Part shown: piece by piece, positions 1-13,243 of the stretch
Position numbering within the stretch: the first letter of the stretch is position 1
Layout: each line of letters begins with the position of its first letter
Assembly (NCBI GenBank): GCA_012519315.1
Contig: JAAYQM010000048.1
Location: forward strand, 1-42,367
Origin: Clostridiales bacterium
GTDB lineage: Bacteria; Bacillota; Clostridia; Oscillospirales; CAG-272
DNA length: 42,367 bases
Direction: 5' to 3'
Made by a program: the position numbers and the translations under genes
Notes under the pieces: model-generated
Database searches by the model: none
Told to the model about the DNA's origin: nothing
The model's input: the letters and a program-made list of their open reading frames with translations, nothing else

Positions 1-174
1 GGGAGTGTCGCCGACATCACCATCACCGATCTGACAAAATCCTACCGTCTCAATGTCTCCTCCTTTCTTTCAAAAGGGAAGAATTCCCCCTTCGACGGCT
101 TTGAGCTTCGAGGAGCGATACGCTATACCATCGTTGACGGAAGGCTTGTCTATTCAGCCGACAAAATTCATTGA
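1..174 (+). CDS. pyrC: Dihydroorotase, C-terminal fragment (5' end outside window)
   Basis: Frame 1 reads GSVADITITDLTKSYRLNVSSFLSKGKNSPFDGFELRGAIRYTIVDGRLVYSADKIH*, which resembles a dihydroorotase C-terminus (NSPFDGxxLxGxxxxTIVxGxxVY). It sits immediately upstream of pyrF. Confidence 0.8.
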   Translation, partial: GSVADITITDLTKSYRLNVSSFLSKGKNSPFDGFELRGAIRYTIVDGRLVYSADKIH

Positions 175-188
175 AGAAGGATTATTAT

Positions 189-1130
189 ATGATAAACAAT
201 TTTGCCGACCGCCTGATCGAACAGATAAGAAAAAAGGAAAGTGCCGTTGTTGCCGGTCTTGACCCCACATGGGAGGGCATTCCCGAAAAGATCCGACACA
301 GCGCCTCCTCGGTTTCGGATGCGGTCTTTGAATACAACCGCCGACTGATTGATGCTCTTTATGATATTGTTCCGGCAGTTAAACCGCAGCTTGCCTATTA
401 CGAATTGCTCGGTCTTGAGGGGCTTTCTGCCTATCACCAAACGGTCAGATATGCCAAAAGCAAGGGGCTTCTTGTCATTGCCGACGGAAAACGCAATGAT
501 ATAGGCTCCACCTCTGAGGCATATGCAAAAGCCTTTCTTGATATCAACAACTGCGTTGATAACTTCTCGGTTACCCGCTCCGCAGCCGATGCCCTGACGG
601 TCAACCCGTATCTCGGCATTGACGGAATTGCCCCCTTTTGTGACGAGTGCAACAAAAACGGCGCCGGAATCTTTGTTCTTGTAAAGACCTCCAACCCATC
701 GTCAGGACAGCTTCAGGATATCAAAACCGAGGATGGCACTATTCTTTATGAAAGAGTTGCCTCCCTTGTTGCAGAATGGGGAGAGGATCTTATCGGCAAG
801 TCGGGGTACAGCTTTGTCGGCGCTGTGGTCGGCGCCACCTATCCCGATCAGGCAAAAGCGCTGCGCCGACTGATGCCCCGCACCATTATCCTTGTTCCCG
901 GCTACGGGGCACAGGGAGGAAGCGCAGATACCGCCGCCGTAAACTTTAATGATGACGGACTCGGCGCTATTGTCAATGCCTCCCGCAGCGTTATGCATGC
1001 CTATAAATCACCTAAATGGGCAGAAAAATATACCGCGGACACCTTCGACCTTGCAGCCAGATCGGAGGCGATAGCAATGACCAATGCCATAAACGAAGCT
1101 GTCGCCCGTAAATTGGAGGCGAAGAAATGA
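189..1130 (+). CDS. pyrF: Orotidine 5'-phosphate decarboxylase (ORF track opens at 171; ATG at 189 follows an AAGAAGG Shine-Dalgarno)
   Basis: VVAGLDPTWEGIP, VKPQLAYYE, VIADGKRNDIGSTSEAYAKAF, PGYGAQGG and VNASRSV motifs of the long OMP decarboxylase type. Confidence 0.93.
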   Translation: MINNFADRLIEQIRKKESAVVAGLDPTWEGIPEKIRHSASSVSDAVFEYNRRLIDALYDIVPAVKPQLAYYELLGLEGLSAYHQTVRYAKSKGLLVIADGKRNDIGSTSEAYAKAFLDINNCVDNFSVTRSAADALTVNPYLGIDGIAPFCDECNKNGAGIFVLVKTSNPSSGQLQDIKTEDGTILYERVASLVAEWGEDLIGKSGYSFVGAVVGATYPDQAKALRRLMPRTIILVPGYGAQGGSADTAAVNFNDDGLGAIVNASRSVMHAYKSPKWAEKYTADTFDLAARSEAIAMTNAINEAVARKLEAKK

Positions 1131-1900
1131 AACAAACATACCAATGCACCATTCTCGAGCGAGCAAAGCTTTCGGATAAAACGATCTCCCTTTTAATCGA
1201 TGCCTCGCAGATAAGGGAAGAAATCTTACCGGGACAGTTTTTTCATATCAATTGCAATACTCAGGACAGCTATTTGCGCCGACCGATCAGTGTTTGTGAT
1301 TTTGAAAAGGGCAGACTACGTCTCGTTTTTGAAATACGAGGGAAGGGAACCGCTAAACTCGCAAAACTAAATAAAGGGGATGCCATTGATCTGCTAGGTC
1401 CTCTCGGTCGCGGTTTTCACCTGCCGAAATCGGGAAAGCGCGCCGCCGTTGTCGGCGGCGGCATCGGCACCTTTCCCCTACTTTTTCTCACAAAATCTCT
1501 GTCCTTTCCCTGTGATGCTTTTTTAGGATTTCGCTGCGAGGAACAAATCATTCTTGCTGATGAATTTAAAAGTCTTCCTAATGTGAATCTTATCCTCTGC
1601 ACCGACAACGGCAGCTGTGGATACTGTGGATTTGCCCCCTCAGCCCTCACGGAGGCTCTTGATGCGGGCAAGAATTATGACATCATCTATACCTGTGGTC
1701 CTCGGATCATGATGGATTGTGTTGCAAAGACCGCGACAGAGAAAAAAATTCCCTGCCAGCTCTCCCTTGAGGAGCGAATGGGCTGTGGTATCGGCGCCTG
1801 CCTTGTCTGTGCCTGCCAAACAAAGGAGAAAAACGGACAGTCTCATATGAGCCGTGTCTGTGCTGACGGACCGGTTTTCTGGGCCGAGGAAATCCTATAA
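1127..1900 (+). CDS. pyrK: Dihydroorotate dehydrogenase B, electron transfer subunit
   Basis: GQFFHI...LRRPISVCD flavin-binding motif and C-terminal cysteine cluster CGIGACLVCAC. 4-bp overlap with pyrF, followed by pyrD. Confidence 0.93.
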   Translation: MKQTYQCTILERAKLSDKTISLLIDASQIREEILPGQFFHINCNTQDSYLRRPISVCDFEKGRLRLVFEIRGKGTAKLAKLNKGDAIDLLGPLGRGFHLPKSGKRAAVVGGGIGTFPLLFLTKSLSFPCDAFLGFRCEEQIILADEFKSLPNVNLILCTDNGSCGYCGFAPSALTEALDAGKNYDIIYTCGPRIMMDCVAKTATEKKIPCQLSLEERMGCGIGACLVCACQTKEKNGQSHMSRVCADGPVFWAEEIL

Positions 1901-1925
1901 TCCTAACAAGATAAGGAAAATAAAT

Positions 1926-2840
1926 ATGAATATAAAAACAGAAGTAAATATCGGCGGTCTGGAGCTTCAAAATCCGGTAATAGCCGCATCGGGAACCTTT
2001 GGCTTTGGACGCGAATATGGAGAATATATCGATTTAAATTCCCTCGGAGCCATATCGGTAAAGGGGCTTACCCTCCGTCCCCGTGAGGGAAATCTCCCTC
2101 CTCGCATTGCAGAGACCCCCTCCGGCATACTCAACAGCGTCGGATTGCAAAATCCGGGAGTCCATGCCTTTATTCAAGAGGAGATCCCCTTTCTCCGCCG
2201 CTACCGTTGCAAAATAATTGCCAATGTTGCGGGGAGCACCGTTGAAGAATACGAAGAAATGGCGGAAATTTTATCTTCTGCCGATATAGATGCCATTGAG
2301 CTCAATCTTTCCTGCCCGAATGTAAAAGCGGGCTGTGCCGCCTTCGGCACCTCTGCGGCAATGATAAAAGAGGTCACCCGCCGTGTGAAAAACAAATACA
2401 ACGGTCCTCTTTTTGTCAAACTCACACCCAATGTGACCAGCATATCCGAGCTTGCCCTTGCCGCCGAAGAAGGGGGAGCTGATGCTGTTTCCTTAATTAA
2501 TACCCTTCTTGGCATGGCAATCGACATTCATACCAGAAGACCGATTCTTGCCAACAACACCGGCGGCTTATCGGGCCCCGCCATAAAACCCGTTGCCCTG
2601 CGTATGGTAAACGAGGTTTACCGCACGGTAAAGATTCCGATCATCGGCATGGGGGGAATTTCAACGGGAGATGACGCCATTGAATTCCTTTTGGCAGGCG
2701 CTTCTGCAATCATGGTGGGAACGGCAAGCTTTGTCAATCCCCGTGCCTGCCTTGACGTTTTTGACGACGTTCTGGCTTATATGAAAAACTACAATATCAG
2801 AGATATTGCCTCTCTTACAGGATCCCTTCGGCTAAACTGA
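1926..2840 (+). CDS. pyrD: Dihydroorotate dehydrogenase B, catalytic subunit (start placed at ATG 1926, MNIKTEVNIGG)
   Basis: LQNPVIAASGTFGFGREY, IELNLSCPNVKAG, IPIIGMGGI and AIMVGTASF motifs. Confidence 0.95.
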   Translation: MNIKTEVNIGGLELQNPVIAASGTFGFGREYGEYIDLNSLGAISVKGLTLRPREGNLPPRIAETPSGILNSVGLQNPGVHAFIQEEIPFLRRYRCKIIANVAGSTVEEYEEMAEILSSADIDAIELNLSCPNVKAGCAAFGTSAAMIKEVTRRVKNKYNGPLFVKLTPNVTSISELALAAEEGGADAVSLINTLLGMAIDIHTRRPILANNTGGLSGPAIKPVALRMVNEVYRTVKIPIIGMGGISTGDDAIEFLLAGASAIMVGTASFVNPRACLDVFDDVLAYMKNYNIRDIASLTGSLRLN

Positions 2841-2927
2841 ATAATCCCCCAAAAGAATTCCCATTTTCAATCACAACAACACAAATTTTTACCGCAAGAC
2901 ATATCACTGGGAAGGAAACTAAGTAAA

Positions 2928-3782
2928 ATGAATCTTGAAATTGTGGAAAACCTATTTAAAACCGAGGCCTTTCGCGTTGCACCGGAGGGCAGCCTTTTCT
3001 GGTACACATCAGGAAAACTCGGTCCCTTTTACATCAACACCCACTTTCTCTACGGTAGCGAAGGGGAGGCGAACTCCCTCCTTTCAAAAATCGACGCCCT
3101 CTCCAAAGACCGCCCGGCTTTAACCGCCATGCTGGTAAAAGAGAGTGCCGCACAGTACGAAAAAAATGAGATTTTCCGCGATGTCTGCAATGCTCTTGTG
3201 AAAATAATCCGTGAGAAAACAAAAAGTAATGCTTATGACTACATCTCAGGGGGAGAAAGACGGGACTGGTTTTTCTCGGTCATGTGCTCCTCTCTTTTAA
3301 AAAAGCCTCATCTCACCCTCTATAAAAACAAGGAGGCCTCCCTGATTATCGACGGGAAATATCAAGAGATAAGTCACCTGAAAGGCGCGCGCTGTCTGCA
3401 TATTGCCGATCTTGTCACCGAGGCATCAAGCTATGAGCGGGCATGGATTCCCGCTGTTAGTACCCTTGGCGGCAAAATGCCTATGACAGTGGTTGTGGTA
3501 GACCGCAAGCAGGGCGGTGTACAACTTCTTAAAAATCTTGGAGTAGAAACCTTCTCCCTCACAGAGATTGATAAAGGAATGTTTGACCTTGCCGCAGAGA
3601 ATTCCCTTATTACAGCTAATCAATACAGAATGCTGGTCTCTTATATGAAAGACACGACCGCATCGGTCAACGACTTTTTAAAGAAAAATCCCGACTTTAT
3701 AAAAAAATCCTTAAGCAGCGATGAAAAAACCGCCATGCGCGCACGTCTCTGCATGGAAAAAGGCTTTTACAACATCAAATGA
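2928..3782 (+). CDS. pyrE: Orotate phosphoribosyltransferase-like protein (divergent, 284 aa)
   Basis: SGKLGPFYINTHFLYG, YISGGERRDWFFS and VVVVDRKQGGVQLLKNLGVETFSLTEI resemble OPRT. Last gene of the pyr operon. Confidence 0.7.
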   Translation: MNLEIVENLFKTEAFRVAPEGSLFWYTSGKLGPFYINTHFLYGSEGEANSLLSKIDALSKDRPALTAMLVKESAAQYEKNEIFRDVCNALVKIIREKTKSNAYDYISGGERRDWFFSVMCSSLLKKPHLTLYKNKEASLIIDGKYQEISHLKGARCLHIADLVTEASSYERAWIPAVSTLGGKMPMTVVVVDRKQGGVQLLKNLGVETFSLTEIDKGMFDLAAENSLITANQYRMLVSYMKDTTASVNDFLKKNPDFIKKSLSSDEKTAMRARLCMEKGFYNIK

Positions 3783-3804
3783 TGTTGTAAAAGCCTCAAT
3801 TTTT
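3763..3804 (+). terminator. Rho-independent terminator of the pyr operon
   Basis: GGCTTTTACAACATC-AAAT-GATGTTGTAAAAGCC stem followed by TCAATTTTTT; the hairpin overlaps the pyrE-like stop codon. Confidence 0.85.
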
Positions 3805-3873
3805 TATTAATCAAACGTCAGTTTGTCAGTGACCAAATCAATAGATAATAACCTGCATAACGCATTTTTTTAA

Positions 3874-4452
3874 CTATTTGTTAATATCAATATAGGACCA
3901 ATACTGCCTGAGATAGCTGTATCCCGACCAAAGAGTGACAATCGTCATAACAGCCATCGCTATATAGCTTAAAAGATAATCGGGCGTTGGCCAGGTTTTT
4001 GTAACGGCACGATCTAATAAAAGAGTTACGATACATACAATCTGAAGGACTGTTTTCAGTTTGCCTATAAATTTGGCGGCAACAACGGTACTGTCCTTGC
4101 CTGACACAATAAGTCGCAGCGAGGTCACCGCAAGCTCACGCAGAATTACTAGAATAGCTACCCAAATAAATATGTAGCTTATCTCCCGCTGCTTTACCAA
4201 AATAGCCAACAAAGCGCCGAATATCATAAATTTGTCGGCAAGCGGGTCTAGAAACTTTCCAAAATCGGTCACCGTATTGCTTCGGCGGGCAACTATACCG
4301 TCGAGGGTATCGGTTAGGGCCGTTAAAATAAAAATTGCAGCTCCGATAATATTTGACCACTCTCCCGGCAAAGGAAGCATAATGACCAACATAAAAACCG
4401 GAACAAGGAAAACTCTCAATATCGTGAGTTTGTTTGCCAGGTTGACCTTCAT
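3874..4452 (-). CDS. pgsA: CDP-diacylglycerol--glycerol-3-phosphate 3-phosphatidyltransferase
   Basis: MKVNLANKLTILRVFLVPVFM start and CDP-alcohol phosphotransferase motif (LTDTLDGIVARRSNTVTDFGKFLDPLADK). Confidence 0.93.
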   Translation of the reverse strand: MKVNLANKLTILRVFLVPVFMLVIMLPLPGEWSNIIGAAIFILTALTDTLDGIVARRSNTVTDFGKFLDPLADKFMIFGALLAILVKQREISYIFIWVAILVILRELAVTSLRLIVSGKDSTVVAAKFIGKLKTVLQIVCIVTLLLDRAVTKTWPTPDYLLSYIAMAVMTIVTLWSGYSYLRQYWSYIDINK

Positions 4453-4501
4453 AGCTTACTCCTTGATTTAGTTGTAAATTGTATTTTTCCTATAACTGCT
4501 T

Positions 4502-5833
4502 TTAAAGGGTGCGGATATAGTCACCTTTTAAATCATAGTCAATGGCCTCGGTGATTTTTACCTCAACAAAGGTGCCTTCGGAAATTTGTTTGTTTGCTGA
4601 AAAATATACTTTTCCGTCAATGTCCGGGGCATCGGCATAGCTACTGCCATAATATATCCCGCTTACCGTATCATAGCCCTCTCAAAGAACGGTAACCTTC
4701 TTGCCGACCATCTTCTGACATATAGTATCGATAACCGCCATCTGCTCCCTCATCAGTATGTCATGTCTCTTCTGCATTACCTGAGTGTCAATTTGGTCTT
4801 CAAAATCATAGGCAGGGGTATCCTCTTCCCTCGAATAGACAAATGCGCCAAAACGCTCAAACTTAACCTCTCTGATAAAATGGCAGAGAGAAATAAAGTC
4901 CTCTTCACTCTCCCCCGGAAATCCGACAATAGCTGTTGTTCTCAACACGATATCGGGTATCTCACGGCGTAGCTTTTCTATAACCGAGCGAATGAAGGTG
5001 CTGTCCCCCCGGCGATTCATCCTTTTCAATACATTGTCAGAAATATGTTGAACAGGGATGTCCATATATTTAACAATCCGATCATTGTCACGAATTTCGG
5101 CTATTAATTCATCAGTTATCTTATCGGGATAGCAATAAAGAATCCGAATCCACGGAATTGCTGTAGCATCGGTAATGGCTCGCAGCAGCTCAGGCAGCCT
5201 ATAATCTCCATAGAGATCAAGACCGTAACGTGTGGTATCCTGCGCGATTACACAGAGCTCCTTTACGCCCAGCGACTCCAGCTGCTTTGCCTCTGCAACT
5301 ATATCCTCCATCGGACGAGAACGAAATTTCCCGCGCACAAGAGGAATGGCACAATAGGTGCAGCGGTTGTCACATCCTTCAGCTATCTTAAGGTAGGCGA
5401 TATAATCCGGCGTTGTCAAAACTCTGTCACCGCCGAGGCGATGCTTTTCTTTGTCTTTGAAGGAGGAAAATTTCCTCCCCTCAGCAACCGACTTCACAGC
5501 AAGCGCAATATCATGGATACTGCCGACACCGAGAACGGCATCAACCTCCGGCATCTCTTCAAATATTTTTTCACGATATCTCTCGGCAAGACATCCCGTC
5601 ACTACAATTCCCCGCAGCTTGTGATTTTTCTTAAGCCACGCCACATCCAAAATATTGTCGATTGACTCCTGCTTTGCACTCTCAATAAAGGCGCAAGTAT
5701 TAATAATAATAATATCCGCTTCGACATCTACCGGGGTGATTTCAAACCCCTCGGTCAGAACCTCGTGCAGCATAACCTCAGTATCCACTTGATTCTTAGA
5801 ACAGCCGAGAGAAACAAATCCGATTTTTAACAT
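4502..5833 (-). CDS. rimO: Ribosomal protein S12 methylthiotransferase RimO; reading frame interrupted by an in-frame TGA at 4682-4684
   Basis: MLKIGFVSLGCSKNQVDTEVM, radical-SAM CDNRCTYCAIP and TTAIVGFPGESEEDF. After VTVL-TGA the same frame continues EGYDTVSGIYYGSSYADAPDIDGKVYFSANKQISEGTFVEVKITEAIDYDLKGDYIRTL-TAA, a RimO TRAM-like C-terminus. The ORF track stops at the TGA. Confidence 0.9.
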
Positions 5834-5858
5834 ATTACCTTCTTATATTTTTATTTTT

Positions 5859-6470
5859 TTAATATCCATAGCGATACAAAAATGCTTTTATTTTAGCATA
5901 TTCGGTATGGTTTGCCGGTTTTGGCTTTGGTGTTCCGAACTTCTTTTCAAGAAGCTTTCGCTTATTCTCTTCGAAATCGATCGCTCCCTCGCACTCGGCA
6001 TAAATTTCCTCGATCAAGGAGTAATCATAGCGCTTGTTATAAAGCTCGGAAATAATCCGACGCTTGCCTAAAAGCTTGTTATTGGCAAGGTGCATAATCT
6101 GCATCCGAAGCTGCTCTTTTTCGTCTATATATCCCTTTTCCACAAGATATTGAGCAGCAATCTCAGCATGAGCCTTTGTATGCCCTCTCTGCATAAGTTT
6201 TGAAACAAGCCTTGCGCGATTGTTATCTCCAAAGGATAGTAAATAAAGTCCTCTGTTGATAGCGGTATACAATTTTGCCGCCTCCTCCAGCTTTTCAAAA
6301 TTTTCCCGGGAAATAACCATTCCCGCAAAAAGCTTATCCAAGGAAAAATAGGCATCTGTCCCGATAACAAGCTCTCTTTTCTCTGCGTTCCCCTCATTCT
6401 CAATGAGAAAGGACAGGCAGATCGCTTCCCCCGCGTGAGTCGGGGTTATTTTTTCAAGCCGAATGATCAC
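5859..6470 (-). CDS. recX: Regulatory protein RecX
   Basis: Tandem helical motifs ([41 protein letters not shown]). ATGA overlap with the recA stop. Confidence 0.88.
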   Translation of the reverse strand: MIIRLEKITPTHAGEAICLSFLIENEGNAEKRELVIGTDAYFSLDKLFAGMVISRENFEKLEEAAKLYTAINRGLYLLSFGDNNRARLVSKLMQRGHTKAHAEIAAQYLVEKGYIDEKEQLRMQIMHLANNKLLGKRRIISELYNKRYDYSLIEEIYAECEGAIDFEENKRKLLEKKFGTPKPKPANHTEYAKIKAFLYRYGY

Positions 6471-7579
6471 AGATCATCACCTAATTCAAAATCCCTAACA
6501 TCGAGATCATCTTCCTCATCGACTTCAAAATCCTGCTCCGGATCGACATTTGCAAGCTTTTCCCGTACCTTTGCCTCAATTTCGGCAAACAGCTCAGGAT
6601 TTGATTCGATATATTTGCGGGCATTGTCCTTTCCTTGAGCAAGACGCTGCTCCCCGTATGAAAACCATGATCCGCTTTTTTGGATAACGTCAAGAGTGAC
6701 GCCAATATCTATAATTTCACTCGATTTTGAAATTCCACTTCCGTAAAGAATCTCAAACTCCGCAATCTTAAAGGGAGGGGCAAGCTTGTTTTTTACAACC
6801 TTGCATCTTATCTTGTTTCCGACAATATCGTTGCCGTTCTTGATAACACTGGCCTTGCGTATATCAATACGCACCGAGGCGTAAAACTTAAGTGCGCGTC
6901 CCCCTGTTGTTGTTTCGGGGTTTCCGTACATAACATTTATCTTTTCTCTTAGCTGATTGATAAATATAACAATGGTATTGCTCTTTGCAATCGCTCCTGA
7001 AAGCTTTCTTAAAGCTTGGGACATCAGTCTTGCATGAAGACCGACATGAGAGGATCCCATTGTTCCGTCTATTTCCTGCTGGGGAACAAGGGCGGCAACC
7101 GAGTCTATAACGATTATCTCAATTGCACCTGAGCGAACCAATGCCTCCGCGATTTCAAGGGCCTGTTCTCCGCTGTCCGGCTGTGAAACAAGCAAATTAT
7201 TGATATCTACCCCGAGTTTTTTGGCATATACCGGGTCAAGAGCATGTTCGGCATCGATAAAAGCAGCCTCTCCGCCCACCTTCTGCACCTCGGCGATAAT
7301 ATGTAGAGCAAGGGTCGTTTTTCCGGAGGATTCCGGCCCGAAAATCTCTATTATGCGACCACGTGGAACCCCGCCGATGCCAAGCGCACGGTCAAGGGCA
7401 ATAGAGCCGGTAGAAACCGCACTGACATTCATATTTGCAGTATCCCCAAGCTTCATGACAGCGCCTTTCCCGTATCCCTTTTCTATTTGTGCTATAGCTG
7501 TTTCAATAGCCTTCTTTTTTTGCTCCTGCGTTGCATCTGTAAGGGATTTAACAGCAGTTTTCTTTGTAGATGGCTTCAT
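6467..7579 (-). CDS. recA: Recombinase RecA (start reassigned to [13 protein letters not shown] track opens at 7660)
   Basis: [66 protein letters not shown] Shine-Dalgarno before ATG at 7579. Confidence 0.97.
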   Translation of the reverse strand: MKPSTKKTAVKSLTDATQEQKKKAIETAIAQIEKGYGKGAVMKLGDTANMNVSAVSTGSIALDRALGIGGVPRGRIIEIFGPESSGKTTLALHIIAEVQKVGGEAAFIDAEHALDPVYAKKLGVDINNLLVSQPDSGEQALEIAEALVRSGAIEIIVIDSVAALVPQQEIDGTMGSSHVGLHARLMSQALRKLSGAIAKSNTIVIFINQLREKINVMYGNPETTTGGRALKFYASVRIDIRKASVIKNGNDIVGNKIRCKVVKNKLAPPFKIAEFEILYGSGISKSSEIIDIGVTLDVIQKSGSWFSYGEQRLAQGKDNARKYIESNPELFAEIEAKVREKLANVDPEQDFEVDEEDDLDVRDFELGDDL

Positions 7580-7738
7580 AGCTTCCCCTTTCTCTGGAAA
7601 GACATTTTCTTTTGTTTTCTTTGATATCTCAAATAATAATGGCTGTGTTTGATCATGCAAGGCATATTAACTCAAGCTTAATTCTGCCTTACATGACCAA
7701 ATTTGCTGAAAAACAATCGTTTTACTTCCCCTTCACGG

Positions 7739-8305
7739 TTAATAGGTCGGTGTATCAAGAAGCCATTTTCCATTTTCATTAACCAATTTTAGTCTAACAA
7801 CAAGCTCTGTTCCGCTGTCATCCTCGGTATCAACCTCAACTATAATGCGCTTGCCGTTTTTCTTCAGTACCTTTATGGTGTCAAAATGATAGGTTCTGGT
7901 TCCGGTTAAAATTGCTTCAAATTGGGAATACATCATCAGCTCGTTATCCTTTTCAGTATAACGGGCATAGACGATACCCACACCCTGTTCATTTGTCCCG
8001 GAAAAGGCATTGCTAAAAAGCAGGTTACTGTATTCTGACGAAAACACCTCTTGTGTTGCCTTCTTTATCTGGTCAATGCTTTGATAAGGGCTTTTTTTTG
8101 AAACATATTGATAGTGACCGACGCTGGCTCGCAAGATGTCAACAGGCAGCCCATCACCAAAATAAATTTCATTGAGCTCTTGTGAAGCCTTAACCCTCTC
8201 CTCAACCAAAACGGCGATTTCTTCATCGGTAGGCGCATTTGAGCTACAACCAAAGACCGATAATAAAATGATAGCAATCATCAATAGAAAAAGATACCTT
8301 TTCAT
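7739..8305 (-). CDS. Hypothetical lipoprotein
   Basis: Signal peptide MKRYLFLLMIAIILLSVFGC with lipobox SVFGC; no family recognised. Confidence 0.65.
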   Translation of the reverse strand: MKRYLFLLMIAIILLSVFGCSSNAPTDEEIAVLVEERVKASQELNEIYFGDGLPVDILRASVGHYQYVSKKSPYQSIDQIKKATQEVFSSEYSNLLFSNAFSGTNEQGVGIVYARYTEKDNELMMYSQFEAILTGTRTYHFDTIKVLKKNGKRIIVEVDTEDDSGTELVVRLKLVNENGKWLLDTPTY

Positions 8306-8377
8306 GGGGCCGGCCTCCGTAACAAATATTTTTTTCTTGACCCGTTCACTTCTTAGTCTAGAAATGTTTTCTGAAAT

Positions 8378-10906
8378 TTATTCTTTCGAACTGTTCTGTG
8401 TTTCATTTTCAGCCGTTTCATCAGCTATTTCCTTCTGTTCTGTATCATCCTGATCGATTAAATCATCAACCTCTTCAGAGGGCACCTTTGCAAAATTAAC
8501 AATAGAAGCGCCTTCAGCCAGCCTCATGACAATAACGCCCCCGGCCGACCTTGAATAAACGGGTATTTCTGAAACAGATGTTCTTACAACTGTGCCGTCA
8601 TTAGTGATCATCATGATGTCATCATCTTCATCCACCGTTGAAATAGATGCGAGAAGTCCTGTTTTTTCACTGATTTTATGGCAGGTTACCCCACGACCGC
8701 CGCGATTTTTCATTATTCTGAAATCATTGAAGTCGGTCCGTTTTCCATATCCGTTTTCAGTGATGGTGATGAGTTTTCTTGTATCGTCGACCAATGCAAC
8801 ACCGGCCACCTCATCCCCATTTTCAAGACGGATGCCAATAACTCCTCTTGCTACCCGTCCCATGCACCGAACATTTTCCTCTGTATAGCGAACGGCAAGA
8901 CCCTGACGCGTTGCGATAATAATCTCACTGTTCCCTTTAGTATGACGAACAAAAACAAGCTCGTCGCCCTCGTCGAGAGTAAGAGCTATCTTGCCTCCTC
9001 TGCGTTTATAGGCGTATTCTGTCAAAAGGGTGCGCTTGATAATACCGCGCTTTGTAACCATAGTGAGATATTCGCCCTCTTCAAAAGAAGGGACGGAAAT
9101 TGCTGCCGTTATCTTTTCCCCTTCGGAAAGCTCAATAATATTGACAATATTAGTTCCCTTTGCTGTTCTTGATGCCTCCGGTATCTGATAAACCTTTATC
9201 ATATGAACCTTGCCGGTATTAGTAAACATCATGAAATAGGAATGGCTGTCAACAACCATCACATTTTCAATGAAATCCTCTTCCTTGGTGGACATGGCAA
9301 TAATGCCCTTGCCTCCTCGGCGTTGGGCAGAATAGGTGCTAACCGGCTGTCTCTTGATATATCCTGCGTGGGTCATGGTAAGAACGCATTTATGGCGTTC
9401 TATCAAATCCTCAAGAACGATGTCGTCCTCCGACTCAAATATCTCTGTAAGCCTTTCATCAGCAAAGCTTTTCTTTATTTCCAGCAGCTCTTCCCTAATA
9501 ATGTCTCTTGTTTTACTGTCGTCAGCTAAAATCGCCTGTAATCTTTCAACCGTCTCGGCAAGGCTTAATAAGCGATCTTCGATTTTCTTCCGTTCAAGCC
9601 CGGATAACCGACCTAAAGTCATCTCTACTATTGCCTGTGCCTGAACCTCTGTAAACTTAAACCGGGCAATCAATGCCTCCTTCGCTTCGGGAACAGAGGC
9701 GCTCTTCTTTATAAGCTCAATAACTTCGTCTATATGATCGATCGCTATCTTATATCCCTCATAAATATGCATCTCCCGCAGGGCACGGTCAAGCTCAAAC
9801 TGGGTGCGGCGAACTATTATTTCTTCCTGGAATTTAATATAATGGGTCAGTATTTCCTTAAGATTTAACACTTTCGGCTCGCCGTCTACAAGAGCCAGCA
9901 TATTAACGGCACAGGTATCCTGAATCTGGGTATATTTATAAAGCTGATTGAGGATAATCTGCCCGTTTGCATCCCGCCTATATTCAATAACTATACGCAT
10001 TCCGCGGCGGCCGGACTCATCTCTTATTTCTGTAATACCCTCTATCCGCTTATCCTTTACAAGGTTCGCCATGCTTTCCACAAGCTGGCTCTTATTGACC
10101 ATATAGGGTATTTCGGTAATAATAATTCTCCGGTGATCTTCCTCAACCTCTGCTCGTGCTCTAACCTTTATATGTCCGCGTCCGGTACTGTATGCCTCAA
10201 AAATCCCGGCGGTGCCGTATATCGTTGCTTTTGTCGGAAAGTCGGGACCCTTTATATACTGCATAAGATCAACGACAGTCGCATCGGGATTATCCATAAG
10301 ATGAATAGCTCCGTCTATTACCTCTCCAAGATTATGGGGAGGGATATTGGTAGCCATTCCAACTGCTATTCCGACAGCGCCGTTAACCAGAATATTAGGA
10401 AAACGAGAAGGCAGAACAACCGGTTCCTTTAGTTTGTAATCGAAGTTTGGCGCAAAATCAACAACATTTTTGTCGATATCCGCCATCATTACGTTGGAAA
10501 TTTTAGATAGTCTTGCCTCTGTATAACGATAAGCAGCGGCACTGTGTCCATCTATATTACCGAAGTTTCCTTTACCCTCTACAAGAGGATAACGATATGA
10601 AAAGGGCTGTGCCATACGTACCATTGTATGATAAACGGCAAGGTCGCCATGGGGATGATAGCGTCCGAGAACATTACCGACCGTTGTTGCCGATTTTCTG
10701 AAAGGGCGATCATAGGTCAGGCGATCCTCATACATCGCATAGATTATGCGGCGTTGTCCAGGCTTCATGCCGTCTCTTACATCGGGAAGAGCACGGCTTG
10801 TAATAACACTCATAGAATAGTCAATAAAAGATTTTTTTACCTCTTTTTCCATCGGAATATTGACTATTTTTTGATCGCTGAATTCTAAGTTTTCTTTATT
10901 ATCCAT
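8378..10906 (-). CDS. gyrA: DNA gyrase subunit A
   Basis: [33 protein letters not shown], ...RYHPHGD...[12 protein letters not shown] and the QRRGGKG GyrA box. Confidence 0.97.
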   Translation of the reverse strand: MDNKENLEFSDQKIVNIPMEKEVKKSFIDYSMSVITSRALPDVRDGMKPGQRRIIYAMYEDRLTYDRPFRKSATTVGNVLGRYHPHGDLAVYHTMVRMAQPFSYRYPLVEGKGNFGNIDGHSAAAYRYTEARLSKISNVMMADIDKNVVDFAPNFDYKLKEPVVLPSRFPNILVNGAVGIAVGMATNIPPHNLGEVIDGAIHLMDNPDATVVDLMQYIKGPDFPTKATIYGTAGIFEAYSTGRGHIKVRARAEVEEDHRRIIITEIPYMVNKSQLVESMANLVKDKRIEGITEIRDESGRRGMRIVIEYRRDANGQIILNQLYKYTQIQDTCAVNMLALVDGEPKVLNLKEILTHYIKFQEEIIVRRTQFELDRALREMHIYEGYKIAIDHIDEVIELIKKSASVPEAKEALIARFKFTEVQAQAIVEMTLGRLSGLERKKIEDRLLSLAETVERLQAILADDSKTRDIIREELLEIKKSFADERLTEIFESEDDIVLEDLIERHKCVLTMTHAGYIKRQPVSTYSAQRRGGKGIIAMSTKEEDFIENVMVVDSHSYFMMFTNTGKVHMIKVYQIPEASRTAKGTNIVNIIELSEGEKITAAISVPSFEEGEYLTMVTKRGIIKRTLLTEYAYKRRGGKIALTLDEGDELVFVRHTKGNSEIIIATRQGLAVRYTEENVRCMGRVARGVIGIRLENGDEVAGVALVDDTRKLITITENGYGKRTDFNDFRIMKNRGGRGVTCHKISEKTGLLASISTVDEDDDIMMITNDGTVVRTSVSEIPVYSRSAGGVIVMRLAEGASIVNFAKVPSEEVDDLIDQDDTEQKEIADETAENETQNSSKE

Positions 10907-10999
10907 ATTTTATGACCAATATTTATTCAACAATAACTAAATTGAATAAATCTATCCTTATTCGATAAATTTTAGTGTCTTGCAGAGATTTCCACAGCG

Positions 11000-11020
11000 T
11001 TTTCCACAGCCTGTGGAAAA
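11000..11020. repeat. Perfect inverted repeat TTTTCCACAG-C-CTGTGGAAAA with DnaA-box-like half sites, just after the gyrB stop
   Basis: Read directly; a third TTTCCACAG copy lies at 10989-10997. Confidence 0.85.
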
Positions 11021-13214
<2,194 letters not shown>

Positions 13215-13243
13215 AAATCGAAATCTCCCATATTCTCTTGTTT

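Noticed and set aside
7367-7384. CCACGTGGAAC inside recA as a possible parS site
   Set aside because: Matches only about 11 of 16 positions of a TGTTCCACGTGGAACA-type site, and encodes the conserved RecA VPRGR segment.
7200-7652. 150-aa plus-strand ORF
   Set aside because: Antisense shadow of recA.
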